From assembly GCA_003342895.1 (NCBI GenBank), contig PTFA01000024.1, forward strand, positions 1,630,932-1,694,931: 64,000 nucleotides of DNA. The letters run 5' to 3'. The DNA is from Casuarius casuarius (taxonomy: Eukaryota; Chordata; Aves; Casuariiformes; Casuariidae). Shown here one piece after another: positions 23,680-35,450 of this stretch; the stretch's first letter is position 1; every line of letters starts with the position of its first letter. A program made the position numbers and the translations under genes. The notes under the pieces were generated by a model. The model did no database searches and was not told the DNA's origin. It was given only the letters and a program-made list of their open reading frames with translations.

Positions 23680-23800
23680 TAAGGAGATAGAGCTCTGTTC
23701 TTGATTCTGCCAACAACCAGACCACCCTGGTCAATACACTCCATATTTCTGTTTCTCTTCTTATATCTCAATTATTCAGATTATACAAATCCTTCAGAAA
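23680..23800 (+). mobile_element. possible MIR-like SINE relic
   Basis: GATAGAGCTCTGTTCTTGAT, CTGCCAACAACCAGACCACC and CTGTTTCTCTTCTTATATC follow the order of the MIR words for the bare-noun region (agttctgggttct, ctgccactgac, tcagtttcctcatctgtaaa). The central GGGCAAGTCA core is poorly preserved as CTGGTCAATACACT. Short and diverged. Confidence 0.35.
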
Positions 23801-24463
23801 TATTTTTCTACATGCATGTATAATCACAGTTCAGTAGAGCTTTGATTTCAGTTGGGACCTACAGGCACTCATGTAATGCCAATAAATAATTAATTAATAA
23901 GATATATGTAGACTCCCATGAAACAGTGTAGGCAGTGACCTCCAGTGGAGGCCAAAAAGCAAAAGCTCTGACTCTCTACTAAATCAAAAAACCCGGGAAA
24001 CTGTCAGTCTTGATGAAATGCATAACATGCAGAAATTTCATTGAAATATAAAGAGATATTGATTACTGTTAGCAAGATCCTATATGGCTATATCTTCTGG
24101 ATTAAATATTGATAACTCTGCATAGGCAAACATAATTATTACTGTTTTTCAGCAGATGGTCATGGATCGATACTTATTTTGCACATATTTGTTGTGATAA
24201 TCCATGTTTATTGTCAGAGTCATTGAGGAGCAAGCATAGATCAGCTGTAACTGAATGCACTTTTTAATAACAGTCAGTAATCTGATACTTAATGTATTTT
24301 ATTTATAATGTTCTACTTTGGGGAATTCTGAAAAAAAAAAGAAGAAAGGCTAACTGACAGCAACTTCTGGTTATGATTCATCCCTAGTTAGGGAGGAACA
24401 ATGCAAGTAGTCATTGGGAAAGACAGAGCAGCTGTTTATGGTTCTGATAGACTCTGACTAAAC

Positions 24464-24495
24464 CTCCCACTGAAAGTGGGAGTTTGTACAAACTC
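24464..24495. repeat. overlapping hairpin and perfect palindrome
   Basis: CTCCCACT-GAA-AGTGGGAG (24464-24482) is a perfect 8-bp stem with a 3-nt loop. It runs directly into the perfect 16-bp palindrome GAGTTTGTACAAACTC (24480-24495). Two dyad symmetries sharing bases could be a dimeric-factor binding site, a cruciform or a small RNA structure. No function is known. Confidence 0.8.
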
Positions 24496-25127
24496 TTATA
24501 AGACAAGAAATACCCTGTTAAAGCTTAAACCCTGGTGCCAGTAGCAATCACATGGAACTCTCTGAACAAAATGCAGCCTATAACGCAGAACAACATGTAA
24601 TTGTTGTTGACAGCCCTATTTTTGTTTGGAGACTCTTGTATTTTCTTAATTCCAGTGGATCACAATCCAGTCATTCTGTAGTTTCTGTGGCAAAGCAACT
24701 GAACAGATTAGAGTACCCATTGCATAATTTCCCTTTGGGGATTCCCACTTGAATTTGGCCTGTTGACTTCAAGGCATAAAGAACCATGTTTGCTGTTCTT
24801 TCAAAAATGATTTTGACTGTCATAAGGACAGTCATTAGAAATTAGATCATCATTCTCCAGCTGCAGCTTTAGGGCAGATATTACATTTTGGCCACCCCGA
24901 GCTCTCTCATCCCCAAGCAGACAAATAAGGTCAAAACTGATAAAATAAGGAGCACTGACTAGCTTCCTCCTATAGAAGCTGACTAGGGAAGACTGTATCA
25001 ATGCAAAGGTTTGCAAGGAGGCATGGAAAAAATTACTTTTAGAGGTGAATATGGAGAAGAGAAATTATATTAAAAAGAGAAAGAAGTTCACAATGAAAAG
25101 TGCTCAGTAGTTGGAAAAACTGGTTTC

Positions 25128-25142
25128 TTTTTTTTTTTTTTT
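25128..25142 (+). repeat. T15 homopolymer
   Basis: Fifteen consecutive T on the plus strand, equivalent to a poly-A tail on the minus strand. No retroposon body is recognisable next to it. Confidence 0.85.
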
Positions 25143-25924
25143 GCAAAGATACTTATTTTCAGTGCTCACTTTTACAATCTTTACATCCAACCTAAGAAAG
25201 AATGCTTTGTGGAACTGCAAGGCTACAGGGACTAAGGGTTCTTCTTCAGTTCACTTTTTCTTTTTCTAATTAGTGTAAAACAAAGTGGACCACAGGTGCT
25301 TTGTGCATAATTCCTAATCCCTCTTTTTGTGGATTCCTTTATGTGCCTATTTTCCACTTCCGCAGCTAAATTATGGCTTCCATGGATACACACTAGTAAG
25401 GACAGGAGCTAGCCTCACCCACACTAGGCAGATTTGATTTTTCAGAGTTATTATTAATATACCTAACATGATCATATGTCATTTGTTAAGATGTCAAAAG
25501 CCATCCGCTTCAATATATGCTCTTTATAGTCATTAGATCCTAAACACATCAGTCTCTTCTGCATTCTTATTATGTGTTTTGATGATATAATAACTCTTTT
25601 GACCATGTAGAAGTTACATTGTTTTTGTTGCATCTGCAAGACATGGAAAAATGACTGGTAGTTTCTGTCTGGTTAACAATGTTAACAGTCGTGTTTATTA
25701 GAGCTAACAGAGGAATGATCGTTATTCCATTTATTGCCATTAGTATTGCTTCTAATAGCAATGTTATTTAGCTATAATTGTTAGATAAATTCCCCAAAAA
25801 GGGCACGTGAAGAAAGGAAAACAGGAACAGAATTTTACTCTGGAATATATAGAATTTGGATTCAGACCTTTGAAAAAGCTTTTGTTTAAATATTTGTACA
25901 ATTTAATGTCTTCATAGGATTACT

Positions 25925-25985
25925 TGGCAGGCAAGTCTGAACCAGGACATTCCACCTTAGTTTTCATAAATCATGCTTCACATTA
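25925..25985 (+). mobile_element. possible MIR-like fragment
   Basis: GGCAAGTCTGAACC, a short spacer, then CCTTAGTTTTCATAAATC resemble the MIR words gggcaagtcacttaacc and ccttagttttctcatctg in the right order and spacing. Only about 60 bp is alignable by eye, so this could be coincidence. Confidence 0.25.
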
Positions 25986-26317
25986 CGTGTTAGTCACTCT
26001 GACAATGCCAAAGAGGGAAAGAGGTTTCCTTGCTCATCTGAATAATTGAGGAAAATGCTCAAAAATCTCTGAGGAGAAAAATAAGTGACCTTTCTGCTTG
26101 GAAGTTTGTTGCCGTGCTGTGTACCTAGAACTCTGAAAGCACAACGAAAAGAAAAGTGATAAAGGAAAATGTAGGGAGGTAAGCAAGAGCTAGTTGGAGA
26201 TATCAAGAACCTCCTACAGGGTGAAGCAAACATCCAAGCGCTGAAATATTCCAGCTTTCAGTACACACTGCACAGTAGAAAACTGTGCAGTAAGCCTGCA
26301 CAAAGAAATGTTACGTT

Positions 26318-26409
26318 TGCATAATTGCAAAAAATTGCAATTATTACATATGCATAATTGCATAGAGCAGGATTCTTCAGATTTCCTCTAGATCCTATTG
26401 CATAATTGC
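26318..26409. promoter_or_regulatory. cluster of TGCATAATTGC motifs
   Basis: The 11-mer TGCATAATTGC occurs exactly at 26318-26328, 26351-26361 and 26399-26409, with an inverted 9-bp copy TGCAATTAT at 26336-26344. The core combines a POU-type GCAT half with a homeodomain TAAT/AATT core and is close to a C/EBP-type TTGCATAA site. Four copies in 92 bp far exceeds chance for an 11-mer, so either a factor-binding cluster or a degenerate tandem duplication is present. Flanks of the copies differ, which argues against simple recent duplication. Confidence 0.45.
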
Positions 26410-26419
26410 TGGTATTTTG

Positions 26420-27484
26420 AGGTCTGTAATGTGAGTGTATACTGAGTCTCAACATGGACAGCACACTTTGCAAATAGAGGGTTTTAATTTGGAATACCAA
26501 TATTTTCACGATTAATCGTCTATTCCCACTACCTTTGTGTATATTCAAGTTCTGTCTAATGATGGTTCAGGCCCCCCTTGAAATGAAATTAATATTTTTT
26601 TAATTTTTTTTTCTCAGGAAAAGGATGCTGAGTATCTGTATACCATATACAGAAGGTGAATTTAAAATACATATAAATGTAAGGAAATATATCTTGTTGC
26701 TCAGTAGAAGTTTTATCAAAGCTGCAGTTACCCCTGCCTTAGGAATGAACCAAAAGGCACTTTGCAGAATTGACTGTATCATGAAGACATCTTTGAATTT
26801 AAACTGTGTGTCAATGACCGAATATTAAGGAGCAGCTTTCTCTGTGAGTGTCATTAATTTCTTCCTTTAGAATATATTGTGCTCTTTCAAGAAATTATAA
26901 CCCACTAATGAATCATGCTTCAGTTTCAGCTTTTGTCAACAGCTGCACCCCCAACCTCACCACGGTACCTGGCTGCATATTCCTTTGGACAACTTCCTAC
27001 AAATTTGATCTAACAACCTAGCTGTCCTCAGCTCCTTTTCAAATTGCTCATGGAGCCTTCTCTGCATTTCTGTCTTCAGTCTCTCTTTATGACAACAGTA
27101 TGAAATCTGAATATTCAGTTCTAATGGCAGAATATCTGATCGATATTTCTGCATTATAACCAGCAGCATGCATAATGAATTAAAGACCAGATAGGAAGAC
27201 ACGATCCCTGAAAATCTCAAGACTCTACAAAGCTGTTTTTTCATTAGCCTCACGAGACAATTTGAGACCCCTCAGAGGTATTTTAAGGGTTATAAAGAGA
27301 GGAAGCAGGGCTCAGATATCCAGTTGGATGATACTTTGGCTGGTATACAGACCTAGTTTTAAGGCTTAATCAACTTCAGGATTTGGGTTTGGATTCAACA
27401 GAATCAAAATCTTACAATGCTATTTTGAAGTCTCATGACAGTGGGAGAAAAGTTTTTGCAGTTAAACTTTTGAACCAGTGCTGC
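26420..27484. other. A+T-rich unique sequence, no gene recognised
   Basis: A 98-codon minus-strand frame at 26957-27253 has a hydrophobic N-terminal third and a charged, helix-like C-terminal part, but no family is recognisable and there is no flanking gene structure. No repeat is supported. Confidence 0.45.
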
Positions 27485-27695
27485 AAAAATCTGAGCTCTG
27501 TTCTGCCCAACTGTCCAATTCCTGTGTGCCTTCGGGCAAGTCTCTGAGATACCTTCCACTTTGGCACGCTGCCCCAGTTTTAGTCACCTTCTACCATTTT
27601 TGTTCAGAGTGTAAATTCCTTAAATCAAGGATTCTCATTATGTGTTTTCTATCACAATGGTACACTGATGCTGGCTGGAGCCTCATAAATCCAAT
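27485..27695 (+). mobile_element. amniote MIR-like SINE relic, long copy
   Basis: From left to right: CTGTGTGCCTTCGGGCAAGT (27522-27541), CCCCAGTTTTAGTCACCTTC (27572-27591), then GTGTAAATTCCTTAAATCAAGG (27609-27630), TTATGTGTTTTCTATCACAATGG (about 27638-27660) and GGCTGGAGCCTCATAAATCC (27673-27692). The last three match the 3' part of SINEs common in turtles and crocodilians (tgtaaactcttnggggcaggg, ...tgtgtttgtacagcgcctagcacaatgggg, ...ggggcncctaggngc). This is the best-preserved SINE relic in the window. It carries no coding sequence. Confidence 0.65.
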
Positions 27696-28584
27696 GCCTA
27701 GAAAACTCACCCTCTTGAATAGTGAAAACCTTACAAACCTGCTGTCCTTGTAAGATACTAGCTTAGTGTCATAACTGGAAAAACGGGGCCATTTGGGCTT
27801 AGAGTCCAAGGTAAAAGCAGAGATACTGTATAAGTGACTACACAACCAGAGATTTTATCCTCTTTATTCACCGAAAATTATGAAGAGGACTTAAATTTGA
27901 AGGTCCCAATTCAGAATACTCCTAATTTAAAATTAAGTATTTCATCACTGTTGTTAGCTAAGCCAAGGAACAGCATTTCTGTCTTACAAATATCACTTGA
28001 ACTGTATCTATCTGAAAAGAAACAGCAAAAGTGAAAAAAAAGAATAACTTAAGGGTTATCAATTTGTTAAGCGTAAGCCTTGGGAAAGGAAAGGCTATAT
28101 CTTAATTGATTAGGTTTTAAAAACTTGGCCATATTTAAGTCATTATAAAGACTCACCTTTAAAAATCCTTATCTACTGAAAGTCTGTGTCAGAAATGTTA
28201 TTAATGTTAGAAGAGCAATTATTTCCTCTACAGCTGATCAAGCCACATTAGCTCGCCACAAAGGGTGAAAATATTCATTTAAGGAGTCAGTATCTCTAAA
28301 TTCTTCAGATTGGTACTAACCAAAATTATAAAATAAGAGGAGGAAGTTGGCAGGAAAAGCAATACCTTGCAGCTAGCAAGAAGATAGACTTGTCACTTCA
28401 CCAAGTAGATCAATAAAACCTATCTGATACATCCAAAAGATAAAATACTCTTTGAAAGGTGGCAGAGGAGCAAAGGGAAAAATTATAAAACAGCAGAAAA
28501 GAAATCCTCTACTTTTGCATCCAAAAGATAATAACTGCATTTTTTCAATATTCATCATCTGTAAATGATGAATCTTCTTTACAA
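27696..28584. other. unique sequence, nothing recognised
   Basis: Ordinary A+T-rich DNA between two SINE relics. No gene supported; frames are below 85 codons. Confidence 0.5.
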
Positions 28585-28700
28585 GACAGAATTACACCTA
28601 TCTCCACTATACAACTGAAGAAACAGTCTACGAAAGGTTAATCAACTCACACAAGTTTGAGCGGAGGAATAGACTTTGTGTCATCTGATTCTGTATCAGC
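28585..28700 (-). mobile_element. possible MIR-like SINE relic, minus orientation
   Basis: On the plus strand the words TATACAACTGAAGAAACAG, GAAAGGTTAATCAACTCACA and GGAATAGACTTTGTGTCATC follow the reverse complement of MIR (ttacagatgaggaaactgag, gagaggttaagtgactt, ggatt-gaacccag) in order. Substitution is heavy. Confidence 0.4.
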
Positions 28701-31700
28701 TCCCCTATACTCTTGGTCCTATACAATTTTAGCTGTATAATGGCCTGAGACCATTGACCTTAAGAACACAACGAAATTCTTAAGGAATATGTTTCAGAAC
28801 AGGTTTCAACCTGCTCTTAAATATCTTGAGAATCCCATGACCAGAGCCCCTAGCACTATAACTTGGTCCCAAGAAGGAGTTAGACCTGAGATAGTAAGGA
28901 CAAAAATTAGATGTTCAGTCTAGAACTTCGCTCAAAAAATTAGCTCAAGTACTCTGTTATTATATTTTCTGATTTGTTTTGCCCAGCTGTACTTTCACGG
29001 CCATTCCTTCTTTAATCCTCACCTCCTAGCTAGCCTGGAGACACACAGGATGCAATTCCCATGGAGAACGACTACATCTATACTGTGCATTTATGGGAGT
29101 GTTACTGGAGTATCACTGCTAAAAATGTGAATGAAGTACCTTACAGGAAAGAAAAAAAAGAAAGGATTTCAACACTGTACAAAAGCACTCAGTGCTGTAT
29201 CAGTCAATTTTAAGGAATCAAACCCAGCATATCTGGCATCCTGAATACCAGCTCATTGCAACAGAAACTCCCTTTTATCCTTGAGCGTCCTGCACAGATG
29301 GCCTCAATCCTGACTAAAACCTCTGGACAGTACTAGAACATAAGTGAAAAGGGGCAGTTTGTCAGGGAGGGGATATGAATTACCAGGGAAAAGTTGAGCT
29401 GTTCGAAGAGTCTAACAGGAGCTGGGATTAGCTGAAGTCTGCCGCAATACTGCAAGACCCTGATCTTTTGGGGCAAAAGGGGATCAACAGGGAGACAGTA
29501 AGAGGACTGTTCCTGAGATCAGGGACCCGAGTGTTGATGACTGGAAAAACGAAGATTGGGGCAGGCTAGCTGTAAACATCAGCCCTATTGCTAGAATAAT
29601 CCCAAGGGGAGATGTTGCCGAAGAGCCCCTTAGGCTGAGATTCAACTGACTTTTTTCTTCATTGCCCAAAGGACCAGACAAACTCTCAATACACATGAGC
29701 AAAGCCAGTAAAGCTATGAAATATTCCACAAAGCTTCTGTGGACTAGTGACCGTAAGTGCTATCCCGCAACCACACAGCGATGATTAATCGCTAGTTACT
29801 GGTTATCTAACTTAGTACGTAATTTACAGCCACATTTTAGATGCTTAGAAAGGCAGTTTGCCATTCTGCATATGGCCGAAGGGGGAAGCTGTGTTTTTGA
29901 GAGTCTGCAGAAATTAAAGCCTGCATTAACCTAGGCAGAACTGATCTTCAAAAAGTCAGACCAATCACATATAAAGCACAAAGAGTTAATTTAAGAGGAC
30001 CTAAAACACCATAAACATACAGGAAATCTGGGTGTCAAGATGAGGTAAACTAGATTCCACAAGAGGTATTCTCATCTTTGGGGTCCTGTCCTCTCTGTCT
30101 TAAATGGCTACATTTAAATATTTCATCCAACCAATTTCAGTGGGAAATTACAAGTCTCTTCCATTCAACAACATATGCAGCATAATTTCCTTTGGCATAG
30201 ACTAAGGACTAGATTCAAGCCTTCTGTAATCTTTAGAAACACTTCAACAGATTTAAACTGACTTCAGTATGCTCCTACATTAGGCTCTGTATCAATATAA
30301 TATATGAAATTTCTGTTTCCTTAATATATTTAATGCTATTTCTTAAGTTAATGATATTCTTTGTTCCCACATTTAACAACCACTCAGATTTACCCCAGAG
30401 AGTTATTTGCTATGAAAAAAGCCTCTACTCTAAACCTTCCAAACCTGATGGGCTTAGATCTCAACCTAAGAGATTAGTACATAGCATTGTATAACTAACA
30501 AATGCCTAGATATTAGTATGCTTCTGTAGGCAGACAAAGAAAAGTCAATACAATGGAGATGAGGAGAAATAAAATTTTATGACTGCACGTTAAAACACCT
30601 TCCATACGAACAATGCCAAGGAGGGAAGCTAACTTGGGGCACTTGCTACAGTGCAGCTGGCCCTAAAATTAAATTAGAGTTAGTTTGTACTTAAGCAATA
30701 CTTATTCTTTTAAGCTGATCAGTCTTATCCAAGAGTATTAAGAATGGCATTTCCAATAGCCAAACAAAAGTAGAGTAGGATTTCAAGTAAGAAAACATCA
30801 ACATGCATTGGAAAGTCAATGACTTACCTAATAAACTCACACAATCCCTTCTCTGCCTCCCCTACATACACTGATTGGTTTTGCGGTTTCTTTTTTCTCT
30901 CTTGTGCACAGAGACTGCACTAAGATATAATTCAGTCTCCTCCATTCCAAACTTTTTGGAGAAGCCAAATGGTGAGAGAAAAAAGAAAAGTTTGAGACTT
31001 TATTGAGAACACATTAAGACACTTTCTGAAATGCATTTTTTTCAGTTATTGAGAATGGTATATAAAAAAAAACTTAGAAAGCTATCCCCAGGTCAATCTG
31101 CTGATCTGTGACATTCCTAAACCCTGGTTCTCCTTATATCATTTAGTCATGGAAATGAATACCAATTATTTGTCCCACAAGTTTAGGTAAATTTCTTGCC
31201 ACTTAGTCAAGAAACCCCCCTTTATTGAAATAAAACATTTTCAGCACTCTCTTATTATAAAAGAGTAAAGAAAGGATCAATGATAGCAATCAAGGAATGC
31301 CAAATCTATGCACTGGAATGCAGGAGCTGCTTGACCCTGACCGTGTACTCTGTTCTGGGCAGCACTAATGGGAATACTTAATCCTCTGGTTCCCTGGATA
31401 ACCTGCACATGATAAGCCTATTTCATATCCTGCATATACGTTTTAAAACTCTGACTGACAATTCTGGGACTTGAAGGGAAAGGTGTGTATGGGGTGGGAG
31501 TTAGGGAAATATGATTTCTCTACTTTAGACTAAAAATATTTCCAATATTTTACAGTCTCCCCAAGGAAGCCAGAACTGACTGACTGATATTGAATCATAG
31601 GACATCACGATATATCTACTCTACTTGTGCTGAGTTGTGCTGTTTGTATGCAAATAGCGAAGCTCTGGGATGCACTTGCAAGAAGGACCCCAGGACTCAA

Positions 31701-34149
31701 AAGCGTGTGCTCGGACCTCCTGGGTTTCTCCCAGAGATGGGAACCCAGAACTTTCGTGAGGACTTTGGCAGCTCCCTGGGAGCACTTGTATAATGGACAA
31801 TCCTTGCCAAATCACATTTGCTTTCTCAGAAACATTCAACAGTCTCAGTTTCAGCGATCCGAGAAACAGCTCATCCACCCCGCAAGAGTACACAGAAATG
31901 TTAGCTACACAAGCAGCTCCCTCGATTCTTCTGTGAATGGGGATGGAGTGAAGGAGAGAAAGAGAATAATTTAATTGCTTCTGCTTTAATAAGAAAGTAA
32001 TGACTACAAGGAGAAGAGCAGGCTGGTAGTGATAGCTTCAGGTATTCAAGAGAGGAACAAAAGCAGAACAAGCTGTCTGGCCTCTGAGCTTCTGCTTGCT
32101 TCATAGGGTACAGGGATTTGAAGGAACAGAGCAAAGGCAAAATGAAGGGCCCACATGATGGAGAACAAGTAAGAAGGAAAAAGGCATTTACCTTGTCCAC
32201 AGTCCTGAGAGACAAGCATTTTGTCTAAGATCAAATCCTTTTGAAATGTGAAAGAAGAAATCAGGAATAACAAAACATTTAAATTAAATTAAAATTGCCA
32301 AAACAGCAGGAGATCCATAACAAAACTGCATGGTTTGAAAACTGCTGCAGCAACAGTCTGAACTGTTGCGATGAAAGGAAACTGCACTCTGTTTCCTGAT
32401 CCCTAGTACATAAGATATCACAGTGCTGTCTTTTGTATGACAAAGTCAAGATTCTCTGTCTTCAGTGGTTAATTTTCTATTATTTCTACCACTCTTTGCT
32501 TCTAACAGAAGTTATTTTAATTGGTATGGTATTTACCCAGGCCCAAATGATAACCACAGAAACATTTTCATCTTGGTAGGCTCATCCGTGTGACACAGGA
32601 ACTTGATGTGCTGGAAGTAAAGCTGTGTATAAAAGCTAATATTTAATAAAATTCTATGAGCTACAAATAGGATATTAATACTTTATGCACCTCTAAGAAA
32701 ATGCAAACAAGAAATTAAAAACTGGTTTATATTCAAGAAGGAATAAAAAGCTGGTAGTGCTGGCAGAGAATAAGCTGCCATAAGATTTAACAAAAATCTA
32801 TTCCAAGCCTAAGTGTTCCAACTGATTGCCAGAGTCTTGCATCAAAAAGCTTTACATGGCAATAAAGCGCTAAAGCAGACAGGTTATTATTATTATTATA
32901 AATATCCAAATCAGCTGCTAGACAGCAATAGAGAGCTCAGAGAACTGAAATAACAATGGCATTTAAAACTTATGAAATGGTTTACTTTCCAGAGAATCCC
33001 AAAACACTTATCAACTTAGGGATAATTTTATTCATTACAGGAATGAAAGCACCTCTAAGACAACTAAAAATACCCTTCAAAATTAGTAACGAAGAACACA
33101 CAAATAAGCAATTTCTCTCTATGTTCTATTGCTATAAATACCAGCATGGTTAGTTCTGAATAGTTTGACTTACACTGTTGTAAATATCGTAAACTCCACT
33201 TAATCATGAAATACATAATGAGGAAAAACACTTAATTAGTATATCTCCCTCAGAAATTATTTACCTAATGAGAGGCAATAGCAACGAATGCTGCTTAATG
33301 GGAACAATATTAGCATACATTCCATGTAATGGGACATACTCAGTCATTACTAAGGATTTCTGTGGTGGTTAAGCAGGTGTTAAATAGCTGGAAAATTTTA
33401 AGTTTCAGTCTATTGATACAGAAGTTGCCGAAAGAGATATAGATTAAGTGAAGAGAATGTCATTTCTGTTCTTGCATTTCAACTCAAGTATAGTATTTAA
33501 TGTCAGCTGTCTCCCTAATTCTAAATTCAGGGACATGAGAACTGAATGTTAGAAAGTATTTGTAATTTCTTCCATTTGGGCAAACATTTACTGAATTCCT
33601 ACAGGCAGTTATAGCACTTACTTGTACAACCATAGAAACTGCACATGTAAATGGAACATGGGTCCCAAGTCTTTACAGATGATTATTCTCAAAATCTCTT
33701 CTAAACGTAAAAGCCACTTCATCAGGACTCCAGGATGTCTAATTAGATTTCCCAATTACCAAGATACAAATGTACCCCAAACCAGCTGTAACTTAAAAAA
33801 AAATTGCAAGCATGTTGTCTTACTCTCTTTCTTTCTCTGTCTGCAGCTGTCCTGTGAACAGCTCACAGCTGAGTGGTACAATTGTTCATTTACAGGACTG
33901 TGACATGAAACAACGTGATGGGGTCACTGGTTCATCAGGCGAGGGAATAGAGACAAACGAGGCAATCACACTTCTAAAACAACAGGATACTGGAGTCCTA
34001 ACTGCCAGCTGGAGGTGAGACATGGTCTGGTGAACTAGTATTATTTTAGGATATGAAGAGAGTCTATACCCAAAATGCATTTTTAAAATTCACTTCTGCA
34101 GAATCTTACCCCATTTTCTGCAGCAAGAGAAAGATCTAAGAAAATCGCA
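28701..34149. other. A+T-rich unique sequence, no gene recognised
   Basis: No supported gene or clear transposable element. Frames reach 115 codons (31627-31974, plus) with several overlapping anonymous frames on the other strand. A (TTA)5-like microsatellite is at 32883-32899. An 81-codon minus-strand frame at 29484-29729 begins with a hydrophobic leader-like stretch but has no recognisable family or neighbouring gene elements. Confidence 0.45.
32883..32899 (+). repeat. (TTA)n microsatellite
   Basis: About five TTA units. A short simple repeat. Confidence 0.85.
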
Positions 34150-35450
34150 TTGGAAGAATAGCCACGATGAACCCAAACGTATCTGCTCCTACTTCTACCC
34201 CTTACAGGAAGCTCAGGATGGTTTTCTAAAGGCTAGATGGAGTCACCAACGTTCAAAGTGTCCTTACGCTGCACTGTGGTCTGTATGGCTGCATCTGCAC
34301 TGCACAGCAACTGCAGTCTCAGCAGCCATTTGGTCCTCTCAAGGCCAAATCCTCATTCACATTGTCATGGCACTGGAGCACACCAGGCATGCTGGGGAAG
34401 TGGTGACCCAACTGGACTGCCAGGGGAAATACGAAGGTCCATATAGACCTTTTCAATGCATATCCTCAGGCACTCTGGACAGTCTGATACCCAGGAAAGT
34501 CCTTGCCAGAAGCAATCCAAGTTCACCGAGCCACACCCTAGGACAGAGCTGGCTCGTGGCCCCACAGATCCCACACAACTTGGGCAGCCATTCATCTGTG
34601 AGCCCACAGAAACACATTTCAGAGCCATTTAGGCTGTCCTAGTGTAATACAATAGCAAGAATAATAGGCCCATGGGACATTATGGTCCTACTTCCTTTGC
34701 CCCCCAGCCCACCTACCCACTTAATGGCCCATAGCAACATGTTCACATCTACAACGGACTACCCTTTCAGTCAGATCTGCTGTCTGCCAATCTCAGTCAC
34801 CCAAAGTCCACTTCCCAGTAAGAACTGGGCAGCGAGGCTGACACTCTTGCGTGAGATGGCTTTTCAGGGCCAGGGGGTTGGCCTGCATGGTATCTGCTGG
34901 ATGAAGGCAGGCAGAGAGGGAGGAAGGGAGGAGGCAGGCTTGGCACTGGCCTCATACTGAGAATCTCTCTCTATCCGTTTCACAACCATCACTGTACGCC
35001 AGGAACTGGGCCAGTTGAATCCTTGCCTAATACAATTTGCTACTAAAGCAAGACACTCACCCATCCTTGTCCAGGGACATCTCCAAAGCGTTCACATAGC
35101 AGTCAAGATAGAGAGAAAGAAAGAGAGGGAGAGAGAATCCAGGGCATCTCTTCCTGCATTCTTCCAACAAATATCTCCGCATGAAGGAGCTACAGGTTCC
35201 CTTTATCCTGAAAATAATTTGAATAATGTTCCCTCTTGAGTCAGGATGGGTTCAGAGTGCATATGGCAATGGCTCACTGCCAGGTGTATGTCTGAGGAAA
35301 GTCCACACCAAACCTGCATCGAAGGATTCCAGAAGCCAGATCCCACATAACTTCAGTTCTGCAAAAATGAAGGCTGGGGACAGACTTCAGGAGAGGTTAA
35401 AAGCACTTGTGGGGCTGCTGTGTGTCACCTAGGAAAGGCAGCTGCTTGGA
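34150..35450. other. mildly G+C-rich segment, no gene recognised
   Basis: G+C rises to about 50% but CpG stays scarce, so it is not CpG-island-like. Overlapping 66-92 codon frames on both strands have no recognisable product. The 10-mer AGATCCCACA recurs near 34567 and 35338 in similar local context, hinting at a decayed duplication. Purine-rich GA tracts occur at about 34912-34935 and 35110-35137. It could be an old decayed element. Confidence 0.35.
35110..35137 (+). repeat. GA-rich polypurine tract
   Basis: Twenty-eight consecutive purines of AGAGAAAG/GAGGGAGA type on the plus strand. A simple low-complexity tract. Confidence 0.85.

Larger units (their letters stand above)
23801..26280. 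other. A+T-rich unique sequence, no gene recognised
   Basis: No gene supported. It contains the double palindrome at 24464-24495, a T15 homopolymer at 25128-25142 and a weak MIR-like segment at 25925-25985, listed separately. Frames are all below 80 codons. Confidence 0.5.

Noticed and set aside
28800..28870. Faint resemblance to minus-strand CR1 (CTCTTAAATATCTTGAGAA)
   Set aside because: Only one word matches and the flanks do not continue the CR1 order.
29484..29729. 81-codon minus-strand frame with a leader-like hydrophobic start
   Set aside because: A hydrophobic start alone is weak evidence; no retroviral, secreted or membrane family is recognisable around it.
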